The notes: generated by a model from the sequence alone, not told the origin. Counted from the first letter of the stretch, positions 8,611 to 18,351 are shown. The stretch: DNA of 64,000 nt from an uncultured Ignatzschineria sp. (GCA_945639195.1 CALZEE010000010.1:1-64000), one strand, 5' to 3'. Made by a program: numbers and translations.

Positions 8611-11286
8611 TTATTTGTGTTCAGCGATCATTTGACGAAGAACGTAATGTAAGATACCACCTGATTTGTAGTAATCTACTTCGTTAAGCGTATCGATACG
8701 GCAAAGTACTGTGAAGTTCACAACAGTTCCATCTGCTTTCTTCGCGCTTACTTCAATGTCTTGACCTGGTTTAATGTTGTCATCAAGTTTAATAGTGAAT
8801 GCTTCTTCACCTGTTAAACCAAGACCTTCAGCATTTTCACCATTTTTGTATTGAAGTGCAAGAATACCCATACCGATAAGGTTTGAACGGTGAATACGCT
8901 CATAGCTCTCTGCAATAACTGCTTTAACACCTAAAAGGTTAGGACCTTTCGCTGCCCAGTCACGGCTTGAACCAGAACCATACTCTTTACCGGCTAATAC
9001 GATTAAAGGTGTGTTCTCTGCTTCATAACGCATTGCTGCATCATAAATTGGCATTGTTTCGCCTGAAGGAATGTGTTTAGTGTATCCACCTTCCACATCA
9101 GTCAACATCTTGTTACGAATACGAATGTTCGCAAACGTACCACGGATCATCACTTGGTGGTTACCACGACGTGAACCGTATGAGTTGAAGTCTTTCGGAG
9201 AAACACCTTTCTCTTGCAAGTAAAGACCTGCAGGAGCGCCCGCCATAATCACACCCGCAGGAGAGATATGGTCAGTTGTGATTGAGTCACCAAAGTATGC
9301 AAGTACGTTCGCATTTTCGATTGTTTTAACCGCTTCAATCGGCTGGTCAATTTTCTCAAAGTATGGAGGATGTTGTACGTAAGTTGATTTCTCATCCCAT
9401 TGGAATGTCTCAGTTTTCGCAACATCAAGTGCCTGCCAATGAGCATCACCGTCAAATACGCCGTCATAACCTTTACGGAACATTGAACCATCCACTTTTG
9501 CAACTGCTTCAGCGATTTCGTGGTTTGATGGCCAGATATCTTTCAAGAATACATCGTTACCATCTTTGTCTTGTGCGATAGGATCTTTCGCAATATCAAG
9601 ACGTGTAGTACCTGCAATCGCAAATGCAACGACTAATGGTGGTGATGCAATCCAGTTCGTTTTGATTTGTGGATGGATACGACCTTCGAAGTTACGGTTA
9701 CCAGAGATTACAGCAGCCATTGTGAAATCGTTTTGATCGATTGCTTCACCCACTTCTGTAATTAATGGACCTGAGTTACCGATACATGCAGTACAACCAT
9801 AACCTGTTAAGTTGAAACCAACTTCATCAAGATATTTCGTTAAACCTGCTTTATCTAAGTACTCGCTGACAACTTTAGATCCTGGTGCAAGTGATGTTTT
9901 AACCCATGGCTTACGTGTTAAACCAAGTTTTGCCGCTTTTTCAGCCACTAAACCTGCTGCCATCATCACGCTTGGATTGGAAGTGTTCGTACATGAAGTG
10001 ATCGCTGCGAAAACAACGTCTCCTTGATGTAAAGTCACGTCTTGACCATTTACGTTAATGTCTGCTGCTTTTGAAAGATCTTCATTACTTTCTGTAACAA
10101 AGTTTTCAAATGCTTCTTTAAGGTTTGGAAGGGTTACGCGGTCTTGTGGACGCTTAGGACCTGCCATGCTTGGAACGATTGTGCCAAGATCAAGCTCAAG
10201 AGTATCTGTAAATACTGGCTCATCACCATCATTACCCCATAATCCTTGCTCTTTTGCATAGCTTTCAGTACGTGCAATCACTTCTGCATCACGGCCAGTG
10301 AGGCGCATGTAGCTTAAAGTGATGTCATCAACTGGGAAGAATCCAACTGTTGCACCATATTCTGGCGCCATGTTTGAAATCGTTGCACGGTCTGCAAGTG
10401 GAAGCTCTTTAAGGCCATCACCGTAGTATTCTACGAATTTACCAACAACGCCTTTTTTACGAAGCATTTCAACAATTGTTAAAACTAAGTCCGTTGCTGT
10501 AATACCTTCGTTAAGTTTACCGGTTAATTTAAAACCAACAACTTCAGGAATGACCATTGAGATTGGTTGACCAAGAATCGCAGCTTCAGCTTCGATACCA
10601 CCAACACCCCACGCTAGTACTGAAAGACCATTCACCATTGGTGTATGGGAGTCAGTTCCTACACAAGTATCAGGCATGATCCATGTTTTACCGTCTTTTT
10701 CATTTGTCCAAGCAACTTGTGAAAGATACTCAAGGTTTACCTGATGACAAATACCCGTTCCTGGTGGAACAACGCGGAAGTTATCAAATGCATTTTGACC
10801 CCATTTAAGGAATTCATAACGCTCACCATTACGTTCCATTTCAAGCTTCACGTTCTCGGCAAATGATGCATTTGTACCAAACGTATCGATCATCACTGAG
10901 TGGTCAATGACAAGATCAACAGGTGCTAATGGATTAATATGTGAAGCGTCTCCGCCTGCTTTCACCATTGCATCACGCATTGCTGCTAAGTCTACAACGG
11001 CAGGAACACCGGTGAAGTCTTGCATTAATACACGTGCAGGGCGATATTGAATTTCACGCTTAGATGTGCGGTTACGAGCCCACTCACCGATTGCTGCGAT
11101 ATCGTCTGCATTTACAGTCACGTTATCTTCAAAGCGAAGTAAGTTCTCAAGAAGAACTTTCATAGATTTAGGAAGTTTTGATAAATCCCCTAATTTCTCT
11201 TCTGCTTTTTTAATCGAGTGATAATGGTACTCTTTGCCACCAACATTTAAGGTAGAAAGAGTGTTTAATGAGTTTACTTTACTCAT
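8611..11286 (-). CDS. acnA: Aconitate hydratase AcnA
   Basis: 891 residues, the normal size of AcnA/IRP-type aconitases. It interconverts citrate and isocitrate in the TCA cycle using a [4Fe-4S] cluster. Visible family features are the cluster cysteines in TSCTNTSNPSVM and GYGCTACIGNSGPL, the VGTDSHTPMVNGL motif, and the swivel domain with YGSGSSRDWAAKG near residue 770. The ATG start has GGAGGTCAAC before it. It is monocistronic, with an unusually even codon pattern suggesting high expression (inference). Confidence 0.97.
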   Translation of the reverse strand: MSKVNSLNTLSTLNVGGKEYHYHSIKKAEEKLGDLSKLPKSMKVLLENLLRFEDNVTVNADDIAAIGEWARNRTSKREIQYRPARVLMQDFTGVPAVVDLAAMRDAMVKAGGDASHINPLAPVDLVIDHSVMIDTFGTNASFAENVKLEMERNGERYEFLKWGQNAFDNFRVVPPGTGICHQVNLEYLSQVAWTNEKDGKTWIMPDTCVGTDSHTPMVNGLSVLAWGVGGIEAEAAILGQPISMVIPEVVGFKLTGKLNEGITATDLVLTIVEMLRKKGVVGKFVEYYGDGLKELPLADRATISNMAPEYGATVGFFPVDDITLSYMRLTGRDAEVIARTESYAKEQGLWGNDGDEPVFTDTLELDLGTIVPSMAGPKRPQDRVTLPNLKEAFENFVTESNEDLSKAADINVNGQDVTLHQGDVVFAAITSCTNTSNPSVMMAAGLVAEKAAKLGLTRKPWVKTSLAPGSKVVSEYLDKAGLTKYLDEVGFNLTGYGCTACIGNSGPLITEVGEAIDQNDFTMAAVISGNRNFEGRIHPQIKTNWIASPPLVVAFAIAGTTRLDIAKDPIAQDKDGNDVFLKDIWPSNHEIAEAVAKVDGSMFRKGYDGVFDGDAHWQALDVAKTETFQWDEKSTYVQHPPYFEKIDQPIEAVKTIENANVLAYFGDSITTDHISPAGVIMAGAPAGLYLQEKGVSPKDFNSYGSRRGNHQVMIRGTFANIRIRNKMLTDVEGGYTKHIPSGETMPIYDAAMRYEAENTPLIVLAGKEYGSGSSRDWAAKGPNLLGVKAVIAESYERIHRSNLIGMGILALQYKNGENAEGLGLTGEEAFTIKLDDNIKPGQDIEVSAKKADGTVVNFTVLCRIDTLNEVDYYKSGGILHYVLRQMIAEHK

Positions 11287-11452
11287 GTTGACCTCCGAAG
11301 TTAATAAAAAAATAGTCTGCTAAACCCTTTAAAAACTTTGTATTAAGGTATAACTCAATGACTTTGTTCTTATTTTGTCTTGTCATTGAACCTTATTTCG
11401 TCGTCATGATAGCAAGATTAGGCACTAAAAGGAATCGCTAAAAGCCAACCCT

Positions 11453-11917
11453 TTATGCAATCTCGTCAATCAAACTGAGCATTTCAACCACACCCATCGC
11501 GGCAGAAAAACCATTATTACCAGCTTTTGTACCGGCTCTTTCTAATGCTTGCTCGATTGTATCAACCGTTAAAACACCAAACATTACAGGCTTTCCGCAA
11601 TCAAGACCGATTTTGCTAATTCCTTTCGCGGCTTCTCCCGCCACAAAGTCAAAATGCGCAGTTGCCCCACGAATAACCGCTCCAAGACAGATCACGGCAT
11701 CAATATCGGTCTTTTCTGCAAACTTCTTCGCAATCAATGGGATCTCATATGCACCTGGTACCCAAGCAAGCGTAATATCTTCCTCAGAAACACCACTACG
11801 TACTAATCCATCTTTCGCACCATCGATTAACTGCTTCGTAATCAAGCTATTAAAACGACCGGCAACAATCGCAATTTTTTTACCTTTTACAGATAATTGA
11901 CCTTCTAATACTTTCAT
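11453..11917 (-). CDS. ribH: 6,7-dimethyl-8-ribityllumazine synthase
   Basis: 154 residues. It condenses 5-amino-6-ribitylaminouracil with 3,4-dihydroxybutanone 4-phosphate, the penultimate step of riboflavin synthesis. Diagnostic segments are IVAGRFNSLI, WVPGAYEIPL and LGAVIRGATAHFDFV with the catalytic histidine. RBS TTAGGAGAGCATT precedes ATG. It is the last rib gene, 270 bp after ribBA, so it may have its own promoter or be read through. Confidence 0.96.
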   Translation of the reverse strand: MKVLEGQLSVKGKKIAIVAGRFNSLITKQLIDGAKDGLVRSGVSEEDITLAWVPGAYEIPLIAKKFAEKTDIDAVICLGAVIRGATAHFDFVAGEAAKGISKIGLDCGKPVMFGVLTVDTIEQALERAGTKAGNNGFSAAMGVVEMLSLIDEIA

Positions 11918-12187
11918 AATGCTCTCCTAATATAAATAATGCTTTCGCTAATAATATTGAATGTTAAAACGTTAAAACTTCTTAAAAACTTGAGTAAATA
12001 AAGATTCCTATTAAACGCTTATTACCCGTTAAAAAATCTTTATAATGTATTGATAATTAAGATAGTGATCGTTAATCCTTGAATGATTCACGATTCATCG
12101 TCTTCTCGACCACTATTTCGGAAATTTTTAAACAACTTTCTGACTTAGATCAGTTCTTATTGGCGCTGTTAAGCCATAAGTCCGTTA

Positions 12188-13405
12188 TTAAAGGCGATGC
12201 CCCATCTGATCACGCTTCACGTTGAGATAGTCAGAGTTCTCTGTCGTTTCAAATCTTGGGGTACCTTGCTCAAGAATCGTAATGCCGGCTGTTTTCATTG
12301 CCGCAATTTTCTCTGGGTTATTTGTTAAAAGATTAATTACATCTATCCCAAAGAATTTAAGCATCATGGCAGCCTCGTCATAAGTACGCTCATCAGCGCC
12401 ATGTCCTAGCATCTCATTGGCCACAATTGTGTCATACCCTTCTTCTTGTAACTTATAAGCCTTGAGCTTCTCAACGATACCAATGCCTCGACCTTCTTGT
12501 CGTAAATAGAGTAAAACACCATTGACCGCATTCGATGTTTCCTTCATCCCAAATTCTAACTGCGCATGGCAATCACACTTCACTGATGAAAAAACATCTC
12601 CTGTTAAACACTCTGAATGAAGTCTTACCGTCGCAGGCTGCGTCATATCACGATTTTTGTTTAAGAGCGCCATATGAGGTTCAGCCCCATTTTTATTGGG
12701 GAAAGTGTAGATATCAAACTCCCCAAAAGTTGTCGGAAGCGTTGCGCTACTAAGGGGGAGCAATACTGATTCATCTTCTAACATCAAACGATAATTCACG
12801 ATATCTTGTATCGAGATCATCGGCAGACCATGTTCTTTCGCATAAGGTACTAAATCTCGCTCTCGCGCCATCTCTCCATCTTCTTTTAAGATTTCACAGA
12901 TCACAGCAGCAGGTTTAAAGCCTGCGAGCGTCACAATATCAATCGCTGCTTCGGTATGGCCACGGCGAACAAGTACACCGCCCTCTTTAGCGATTAATGG
13001 GAAAATATGCCCGGGTTTATTAAAGTCTTTACCTGTCTTACTTTCATCTGCCATCGCATTAAGCGTCTCTGTACGTTCAAAAGCCGAAATGCCGGTATGA
13101 GTTGTATTGAGGTCAATAGAAACGGTAAATGCTGTTTTATACGGGTCTTTATTATCAATCACCATTGGAGAGAGCTCTAAACGATCCGCATAAGCTTTTG
13201 AGATCGGCGCACAGATTAATCCGCCAGCATGACGAATCATAAAATTCGTCTCTTTTGCCGTAACCGTTTCTGCGGGCATAATAAGATCCCCTTCGTTTTC
13301 ACGAGAGGCATCATCTGTCACGATAATCATCCCGCCCTTTTGCATAAACTCAATGGCGTGGCGAACTTTCTCAATGGAACCATACTCTTGAAAGATTGTT
13401 GTCAT
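12188..13405 (-). CDS. ribBA: Bifunctional DHBP synthase / GTP cyclohydrolase II (RibBA)
   Basis: 405 residues. The RibB half (1-205) makes 3,4-dihydroxy-2-butanone 4-phosphate from ribulose 5-phosphate and has the acidic motif DDASRENEGDLI plus RRGHTEAAIDI. The RibA half (about 206-400) opens GTP and shows the zinc ligands in ECLTGDVFSSVKCDCH and the RQEGRGIG motif. Both halves look intact, although in many proteobacterial RibBA-type fusions the second half is degenerate. It follows ribE by 103 bp. Confidence 0.95.
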   Translation of the reverse strand: MTTIFQEYGSIEKVRHAIEFMQKGGMIIVTDDASRENEGDLIMPAETVTAKETNFMIRHAGGLICAPISKAYADRLELSPMVIDNKDPYKTAFTVSIDLNTTHTGISAFERTETLNAMADESKTGKDFNKPGHIFPLIAKEGGVLVRRGHTEAAIDIVTLAGFKPAAVICEILKEDGEMARERDLVPYAKEHGLPMISIQDIVNYRLMLEDESVLLPLSSATLPTTFGEFDIYTFPNKNGAEPHMALLNKNRDMTQPATVRLHSECLTGDVFSSVKCDCHAQLEFGMKETSNAVNGVLLYLRQEGRGIGIVEKLKAYKLQEEGYDTIVANEMLGHGADERTYDEAAMMLKFFGIDVINLLTNNPEKIAAMKTAGITILEQGTPRFETTENSDYLNVKRDQMGHRL

Positions 13406-13508
13406 TTCTCGTATCCCTTCTTTTTAATGCTAAATGTTTTAATGCTGTAATTTATGAAATGCTTAATTCTGTTGCAAACCGTGCAAAAACACGCTTTAGA
13501 TAATAAAT

Positions 13509-14138
13509 TTAATATCCCCAATTAGAGAGTTGCTGATAATTCACGGAAGACTGTTTGGGTTGTTGCGCCTTGATATATTTACCGACCATATCGAACTCCA
13601 GATTGATGCGGCCACCAATTTTGAGCTTCTGCAAATTGGTATGATCAAATGTATGCGGAATAATGCCGACTTTAAAGGTGCGCTCGGTCACACTAATAAT
13701 CGTTAAACTGATCCCATCAATCGCAATGGAGCCTTTGGGAATCATTAATCCCTCATGCGGATCTTTTAGCTCAAATGTGAGCTCACGAATATCGCCAAGA
13801 TCATCCACCTTTAATAGCTTCGCTTCGCCATCGATATGACCACTGACCATATGCCCGCCTAGACGATCACCCATTCGAAGCGCTCGCTCAAGATTCACTA
13901 ATGTACCTTTGGCATATTTATCAAATCCTGTGCGCTTTAAGGTTTCTGGCATCACATCGGCTTTAAAGTAATCATCGCCAAATTCTGTCACCGTCAAACA
14001 AACACCATTAACGGCAATACTATCGCCAAGTTTTACGTCTTCAAGCACCTTTTTCGCTTTAAAGCTTAAGCGAGAGATATTCGTACTATGCGCAATGGCG
14101 ATAATCTCACCGCGCTCTTCAATAATTCCTGTAAACAT
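13509..14138 (-). CDS. ribE: Riboflavin synthase, alpha subunit
   Basis: 209 residues. It dismutates two lumazine molecules into riboflavin and 5-amino-6-ribitylaminouracil. The two lumazine-binding repeats are visible: MFTGIIEERG at the start and GGHMVSGHIDGEAKL opening the second at about residue 97. The C-terminal tail (KQSSVNYQQLSNWGY) is a few residues longer than the domain. The ATG abuts the ribD stop (TAAATG), indicating translational coupling. E. coli calls this gene ribC; many annotations use ribE. Confidence 0.95.
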   Translation of the reverse strand: MFTGIIEERGEIIAIAHSTNISRLSFKAKKVLEDVKLGDSIAVNGVCLTVTEFGDDYFKADVMPETLKRTGFDKYAKGTLVNLERALRMGDRLGGHMVSGHIDGEAKLLKVDDLGDIRELTFELKDPHEGLMIPKGSIAIDGISLTIISVTERTFKVGIIPHTFDHTNLQKLKIGGRINLEFDMVGKYIKAQQPKQSSVNYQQLSNWGY

Positions 14139-15248
14139 TTAACGATTCCTTTTTGCGATAGTAAAAAATGATTCCCCACACATCTCGACAGATTCAATAT
14201 TAAGGAACGGTGCGTCTTCTAGATCCTGAATGGGGCTACTCGCCCAAAGTTCTAACGCTTGCGGGCTTCCTATTAATTTGGGTCCAAAAAAGAGACAATA
14301 TTCGTCGACTAAATCAGCACTAATAAATGCATCATAAATGCCGGCGCCCCCTTCAATAAAGAGGCTCATTATTCCGGTGAGATAGCAATAATCGAGCAAG
14401 TCAGAAGGATGAGTTGATGCCAACGGCGCTAATTTCACGCCACGAGCCTTAATCAAAGTTTCAATCTCTGCACTCGGGGTATTATTCTCATCAAAGCAGA
14501 TGAGGGAAGGCGCTTCTGAAATATCAAAAAATTGATACTTTGAGATAATCTCGGGCGTAATGCCGATAAAGTTATTGAGAAGCAAAATACGCGTTGGCGC
14601 TTTTGTCTCGAAACCATAACGCACGGTTAATGCCGGATCATCTTCTAATAAAGTCCCTTTTCCCACTAATATTGCATCATGCAAGCCACGTTGATAATGG
14701 CCTTTTTTTCGCGCTTCACTGCCCGTGATCCACTTTGAATCTTTGGTTTTTGTAGCAAGCTTCCCATCAAGACTTAAAGCTGCTTTCAGTGTTACAAAAG
14801 GTCTTTTGAGTGCTTGATTCAGCGCAAAGTGTTGGATTAACGCCGAAGCTTCTACCGGGAGAAGATTCGTCTCCACTAAAATGCCGGCATCTTGCAAGAG
14901 CGTATGTCCTTTGCCAGCAACTGCAGGATTGGGGTCTTCAATCGCGGTCACGACTCGTCTAATGCCGGACTTTAAAATAAGATCTGTACAGGCGGGCGTT
15001 TTCCCCTGAAAGCAACAAGGTTCGAGTGTGACATATAACGTCGCTCCCACAACCTCTTTGCCACGGCTTACGGCATCCTTCACGGCATTTACTTCAGCAT
15101 GAGCGCTGCCCGCAACTTGATGATAACCCTCACCAATTATCTCGCCATCTTTGACTAATACAGCCCCAACATAAGGATTAGGAGATACTTGTCCATAGCC
15201 TTTTTTAGCAAGCTCCATTGCCCGTTGTAAATAGTGAATATCGACCAT
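14139..15248 (-). CDS. ribD: Bifunctional diaminohydroxyphosphoribosylaminopyrimidine deaminase / 5-amino-6-(5-phosphoribosylamino)uracil reductase
   Basis: 369 residues from the ATG at 15248. The N-terminal zinc deaminase domain shows SAHAEVNA and LEPCCFQGKTPAC; the C-terminal reductase (about 145-369) contains KLATKTKDSKWITG and FIEGGAGIYDAF. It performs the second and third steps from GTP to riboflavin. An upstream in-frame TTG at 15311 exists but overlaps the T-run of an intrinsic terminator, and homologues start like MVDIHYLQRAM, so I take 15248. It is the first gene of ribD-ribE-ribBA-ribH, controlled by the FMN riboswitch upstream. Confidence 0.93.
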   Translation of the reverse strand: MVDIHYLQRAMELAKKGYGQVSPNPYVGAVLVKDGEIIGEGYHQVAGSAHAEVNAVKDAVSRGKEVVGATLYVTLEPCCFQGKTPACTDLILKSGIRRVVTAIEDPNPAVAGKGHTLLQDAGILVETNLLPVEASALIQHFALNQALKRPFVTLKAALSLDGKLATKTKDSKWITGSEARKKGHYQRGLHDAILVGKGTLLEDDPALTVRYGFETKAPTRILLLNNFIGITPEIISKYQFFDISEAPSLICFDENNTPSAEIETLIKARGVKLAPLASTHPSDLLDYCYLTGIMSLFIEGGAGIYDAFISADLVDEYCLFFGPKLIGSPQALELWASSPIQDLEDAPFLNIESVEMCGESFFTIAKRNR

Positions 15249-15311
15249 ACGACGATCCGCAGAACACAAAGGTCTGTCGTTTTGCTGTAAATCTTCAAAT
15301 TCTCTAGACAA

Positions 15312-15343
15312 GAAAAAACCCCACGATACATTTGTATTTGGGG
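15312..15343 (-). terminator. Terminator hairpin in the ribD leader
   Basis: On the minus strand CCCC-AAATACA-loop-TGTATCGT-GGGG followed by TTTTTTC, ending about 65 nt before the ribD ATG. It probably serves as the off-state of the FMN riboswitch. Confidence 0.75.
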
Positions 15344-15707
15344 CTTTGTGTTTGGTAATGGAATGGTAAGATTACGATACCCTTTAAATGCCAAAAGCAT
15401 GGGGTACGAGGTGTTTATCACTACTTTATTGATCATTGCTCACACAAATGATTCTTCGCATGTAGGAAATATAGTTTTTAGGCGATATTGAAGACGCATT
15501 AATTACTTCAGTTATTCAATAGAAATTTCAATCCAACTTTCTATCGCCTTTCAACCCATTTCATGGAAATTGTTTCAGTTATTGCCGCAACGATTAATAC
15601 ATTTATTAAGCTACTGCATTGCTGAAACATCTCATTGCTTAACAATGATGAATTCCTAACAACGATCCTTAAAGAAGATTTCACCTCTTTAATCTTACAA
15701 CTCCATC
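15344..15707 (-). other. Long leader between FMN aptamer and terminator
   Basis: About 360 nt with no supported gene. A short open frame starting at 15436 runs out of frame into ribD and looks like chance. I did not find a second strong terminator or a clear anti-terminator by eye. Confidence 0.5.
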
Positions 15708-15838
15708 TATCTTTTACCATCCAGACTATACTGTCGGTTTTGGAATTTCACCAAGATCAGCTTTCGCTCGCGGACTTTAACCGCCGGTCGGGAATTAATA
15801 TGCTTATACAATAAGCTTTTCACCCTGCCCCAAAGATA
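15708..15838 (-). ncRNA. FMN riboswitch (RFN element) of the riboflavin operon
   Basis: On the minus strand the conserved RFN blocks appear in order: TTTGGGGCAGGGTGAAA, then ATTCCCGACCGGCGG, AAGTCCGCGAGC, GATCTTGGTGAAATTCC and ACAGTATAGTCTGGATGG. The closing helix P1 is TATCTTT/AAAGATA at the two ends. FMN binding is expected to switch off the rib genes downstream. The gap from the aptamer to ribD is about 460 nt. Confidence 0.97.
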
Positions 15839-15855
15839 AATTAAATTGTTGTTTA

Positions 15856-15896
15856 ATTACCGTCATACATCTCATTAAAAATGAACGACCGTAATT
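15856..15896. repeat. Inverted repeat just upstream of the FMN aptamer
   Basis: AATTAC-c-GTCAT is mirrored by GAC-c-GTAATT about 40 bp apart; it could be an operator or the 5' end of the leader RNA. Weak evidence. Confidence 0.3.
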
Positions 15897-15926
15897 AATC
15901 TTTATCTACTATAGCGCTTCTCGATC

Positions 15927-15960
15927 AAAAAAAAAAGAGTGCTTTGGAAAAACACTCTTT
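15927..15960 (-). terminator. Intrinsic terminator of the HdeD-like gene
   Basis: Stem AAAGAGTG/CACTCTTT; on the minus strand followed by about ten T. It insulates the rib leader from the upstream gene. Confidence 0.88.
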
Positions 15961-16026
15961 TCTTATCATGATCCCTTTCTCAAGCGCGACTGAAGCAAGA
16001 CTAAAAGCGCTTAAATCTTGCGAGAT

Positions 16027-16566
16027 TTAACTTCTAAAACGGCGAATCGCAAAACCAAAGTAGAGACTATAAATACCAATCAGTAAGCTTAATCCACCTA
16101 GCAATGTCGTAATAAAGACAATTCCTGTTACAGGAGAGTTTGGAATCCCTAAACCGAGTAACAAACTAATAACGCCTAATACTAATGCTAACCACCATTT
16201 ACTTGCACCCATTTTTTTGAGACTAAACGCAAATGCAATCGCAGAGATTCCATAGAAGATCAACCAGAACATAATCAAGAAGATCATCATCATTTCCGGC
16301 ATTCCATCTTTAGCGTGTTGGATAATGTATCCCCCGATAAAGACCTGCAAGATTCCCATCGCTAAGTTAAAACCCCATCCTTGAACATTACGATTTGTGA
16401 GCGAATAGAAGATCTCAAAAAATCCTGTTACAAAGAAGAACGCCACCATAAACTGCGCTAAGACAACAAAGCTTGCAAAAGGTTTAAAGAATAGAAACCC
16501 ACTTAATACTAAGTAAAGAACTCCCATTAAAACCCACGACCACCAATTCTTAATTGTTCGATCCAT
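16027..16566 (-). CDS. HdeD-like membrane protein (DUF308)
   Basis: 179 residues made of six TM helices in three hairpins, the layout of the HdeD/DUF308 family: MGVLYLVLSGFLFFKPFASF, then MGILQVFIGGYII and LGVISLLLGLGIP. In E. coli HdeD is part of the acid-resistance island; here there are no such neighbours and the role is only suggested. It is divergent from the DASS transporter, and an FNR box lies 61 bp upstream of its start. Confidence 0.82.
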   Translation of the reverse strand: MDRTIKNWWSWVLMGVLYLVLSGFLFFKPFASFVVLAQFMVAFFFVTGFFEIFYSLTNRNVQGWGFNLAMGILQVFIGGYIIQHAKDGMPEMMMIFLIMFWLIFYGISAIAFAFSLKKMGASKWWLALVLGVISLLLGLGIPNSPVTGIVFITTLLGGLSLLIGIYSLYFGFAIRRFRS

Positions 16567-16610
16567 CTTTTATTAAATCCTTCTCATTAAAGTTAAACGC
16601 CACCAAATAT

Positions 16611-16651
16611 TGTTGCAGGTAATAATTTGATTTATATCAATTACTGCAACA
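16611..16651. promoter_or_regulatory. FNR box inside a 41-bp inverted repeat
   Basis: TTGATTTATATCAA at 16627-16640 is a perfect match to the FNR consensus TTGAT-N4-ATCAA. It is centred in a larger inverted repeat with arms TGTTGCAG and CTGCAACA. It lies between the divergent HdeD-like gene and the DASS transporter, so anaerobic control of one or both is likely. Confidence 0.7.
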
Positions 16652-16864
16652 TATTCACTATAAAAATTATATCAATTCCTTAGAGATTGCGACATGGAAA
16701 TTATTGATATTCCTTTAATAATACAGCGATAGAAAACAATTGATAGCTTTACATTCTGCCAATTTATTATGTAAATCATTGCATTAATTGCACCTATCAA
16801 CTATAAAGATCGGTGCTATCAAATATAAGAATATCAATTTTTCATCTATTAAGGAGTATATGTT

Positions 16865-18274
16865 ATGGCAAGTTCAGTCCCTAACCCCGACTTGCTGGAG
16901 GAGGAAATTCCTCGCTTCAACGTGGCTAAGGTCTTAAAATCATTGATCGGAATCGCAATTATTGTTGCTATCTGTTCCGTGATCTATCAATTCCTGCCTT
17001 TTACAGAGCAAGCGAATAAAGGTCTCATCATTCTCTTCTTCATTGGTGCGCTTTGGCTTACTGAGGTCGTTCATACAACGATCACAGCACTTTTAGTGCC
17101 CCTCTCAGCAGTACTTTTAGGCGTTCCTGAAACTGTTACACTTAAAAGCTCTTTAACAAGCTTTGCGGATCCTATTATCTTCCTCTTCTTTGGGGGCTTT
17201 GCGTTAGCAACGGCGCTCCATATGCAGAAGATTGATAGAAAAATTGCGCTCTTTATGATTCGTCTCTCTAAAGGGCATCTAGGGATTACTGTTTTCTCAC
17301 TCTTCTTTGTGACAGCAGGTCTTTCAATGTGGATTAGTAATACCGCAACGGCTGCTATGATGCTCCCTTTAGCGCTTGGTATTATGAGTAATTTAGATTT
17401 CTCTAAAGAACGCGGAACCTTCATCTTTATTCTGCTGGGTATTGCCTATTCTGCAAGTATTGGGGGTCTTGGAACATTAGTCGGTTCACCCCCTAACGCG
17501 ATTGCTGCGACGGCATTGGGTTATAGCTTTGATGACTGGTTTGCCGTTGGGATTCCTATGATGCTTGTGCTAATGCCAGTCATGCTCTTAGTGCTCTACA
17601 TTATCTTTAGACCAAAACTCAATATGCGTATTGATGTTACAGACGAAGTGATTCCATGGACATTACCACGTATTCTTGCAACGATTCTCTTCTTTGTAAC
17701 CGCTATTGCGTGGATTTGTGGCTCACTTCTCCAAAAACATCTCGGTATCTCATCGCCTGATACATTCGTTGCGATTGCTTGTGCTGTATCCGTTGTAGTA
17801 CTCGGTCTTGCCTCATGGCAGGATGTTTCTGAGAACACCGACTGGGGCGTGCTTTTCCTATTTGGGGGTGGTTTAACGCTCAGTGCTGTTCTTGGTAGCT
17901 CTGGCGCATCCGCAATTTTAGGGAATACGGTTGCAGAAATCTTTGGTCAATCACACCCATTAGTCGTCATTCTTGTCGTTGTCGTATTTATTATCATTCT
18001 TACTGAGTTCACAAGTAATACTGCCTCTGCAGCACTTTTAGTGCCTGTATTTGCCGCGGTTGCTGTGGAAATGAATATGCCGGAAGAAGTGCTTGTATTA
18101 ATGATTGGCTTAGGGGCATCTTGTGCATTTATGCTTCCGATTGCAACGCCGCCTAATGCGATTGTCTTTGGAACAGGTCACCTCAAACAGCGCGATATGA
18201 TGCTTGCAGGTGGTGTCTTAAATCTCTGCTGTATTGGTATTTTAACGATCTATGCATACTTCTTCTTACTCTAA
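16865..18274 (+). CDS. DASS/SLC13-family sodium:anion (dicarboxylate-type) symporter
   Basis: 469 residues, about 11-12 TM segments with two re-entrant hairpins. Both SNT motifs that bind Na+ and the carboxylate are present: WISNTATAAMML (about 157) and TEFTSNTASAALLVP (about 380). The family imports succinate, citrate, tartrate or similar anions; the substrate cannot be fixed from sequence. The start has AAGGAG upstream. It is monocistronic with a strong terminator, and an FNR box lies about 225 bp upstream. Confidence 0.88.
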   Translation: MASSVPNPDLLEEEIPRFNVAKVLKSLIGIAIIVAICSVIYQFLPFTEQANKGLIILFFIGALWLTEVVHTTITALLVPLSAVLLGVPETVTLKSSLTSFADPIIFLFFGGFALATALHMQKIDRKIALFMIRLSKGHLGITVFSLFFVTAGLSMWISNTATAAMMLPLALGIMSNLDFSKERGTFIFILLGIAYSASIGGLGTLVGSPPNAIAATALGYSFDDWFAVGIPMMLVLMPVMLLVLYIIFRPKLNMRIDVTDEVIPWTLPRILATILFFVTAIAWICGSLLQKHLGISSPDTFVAIACAVSVVVLGLASWQDVSENTDWGVLFLFGGGLTLSAVLGSSGASAILGNTVAEIFGQSHPLVVILVVVVFIIILTEFTSNTASAALLVPVFAAVAVEMNMPEEVLVLMIGLGASCAFMLPIATPPNAIVFGTGHLKQRDMMLAGGVLNLCCIGILTIYAYFFLL

Positions 18275-18310
18275 TTAAGAAGCGGAATCTTACAAGATTC
18301 TTCCATACTC

Positions 18311-18351
18311 AAAAAAGCGAATGTAGATATCGAACTACATTCGCTTTTTTT
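18311..18351 (+). terminator. Intrinsic terminator after the DASS transporter
   Basis: Stem AAAAAAGCGAATGTAG/CTACATTCGCTTTTTT with an 8-nt loop; also usable in the opposite direction. Confidence 0.9.

Noticed and set aside
15155..15436. Possible leader peptide in the rib leader
   Set aside because: It crosses the terminator and runs out of frame deep into ribD; no RBS or homology to support it.
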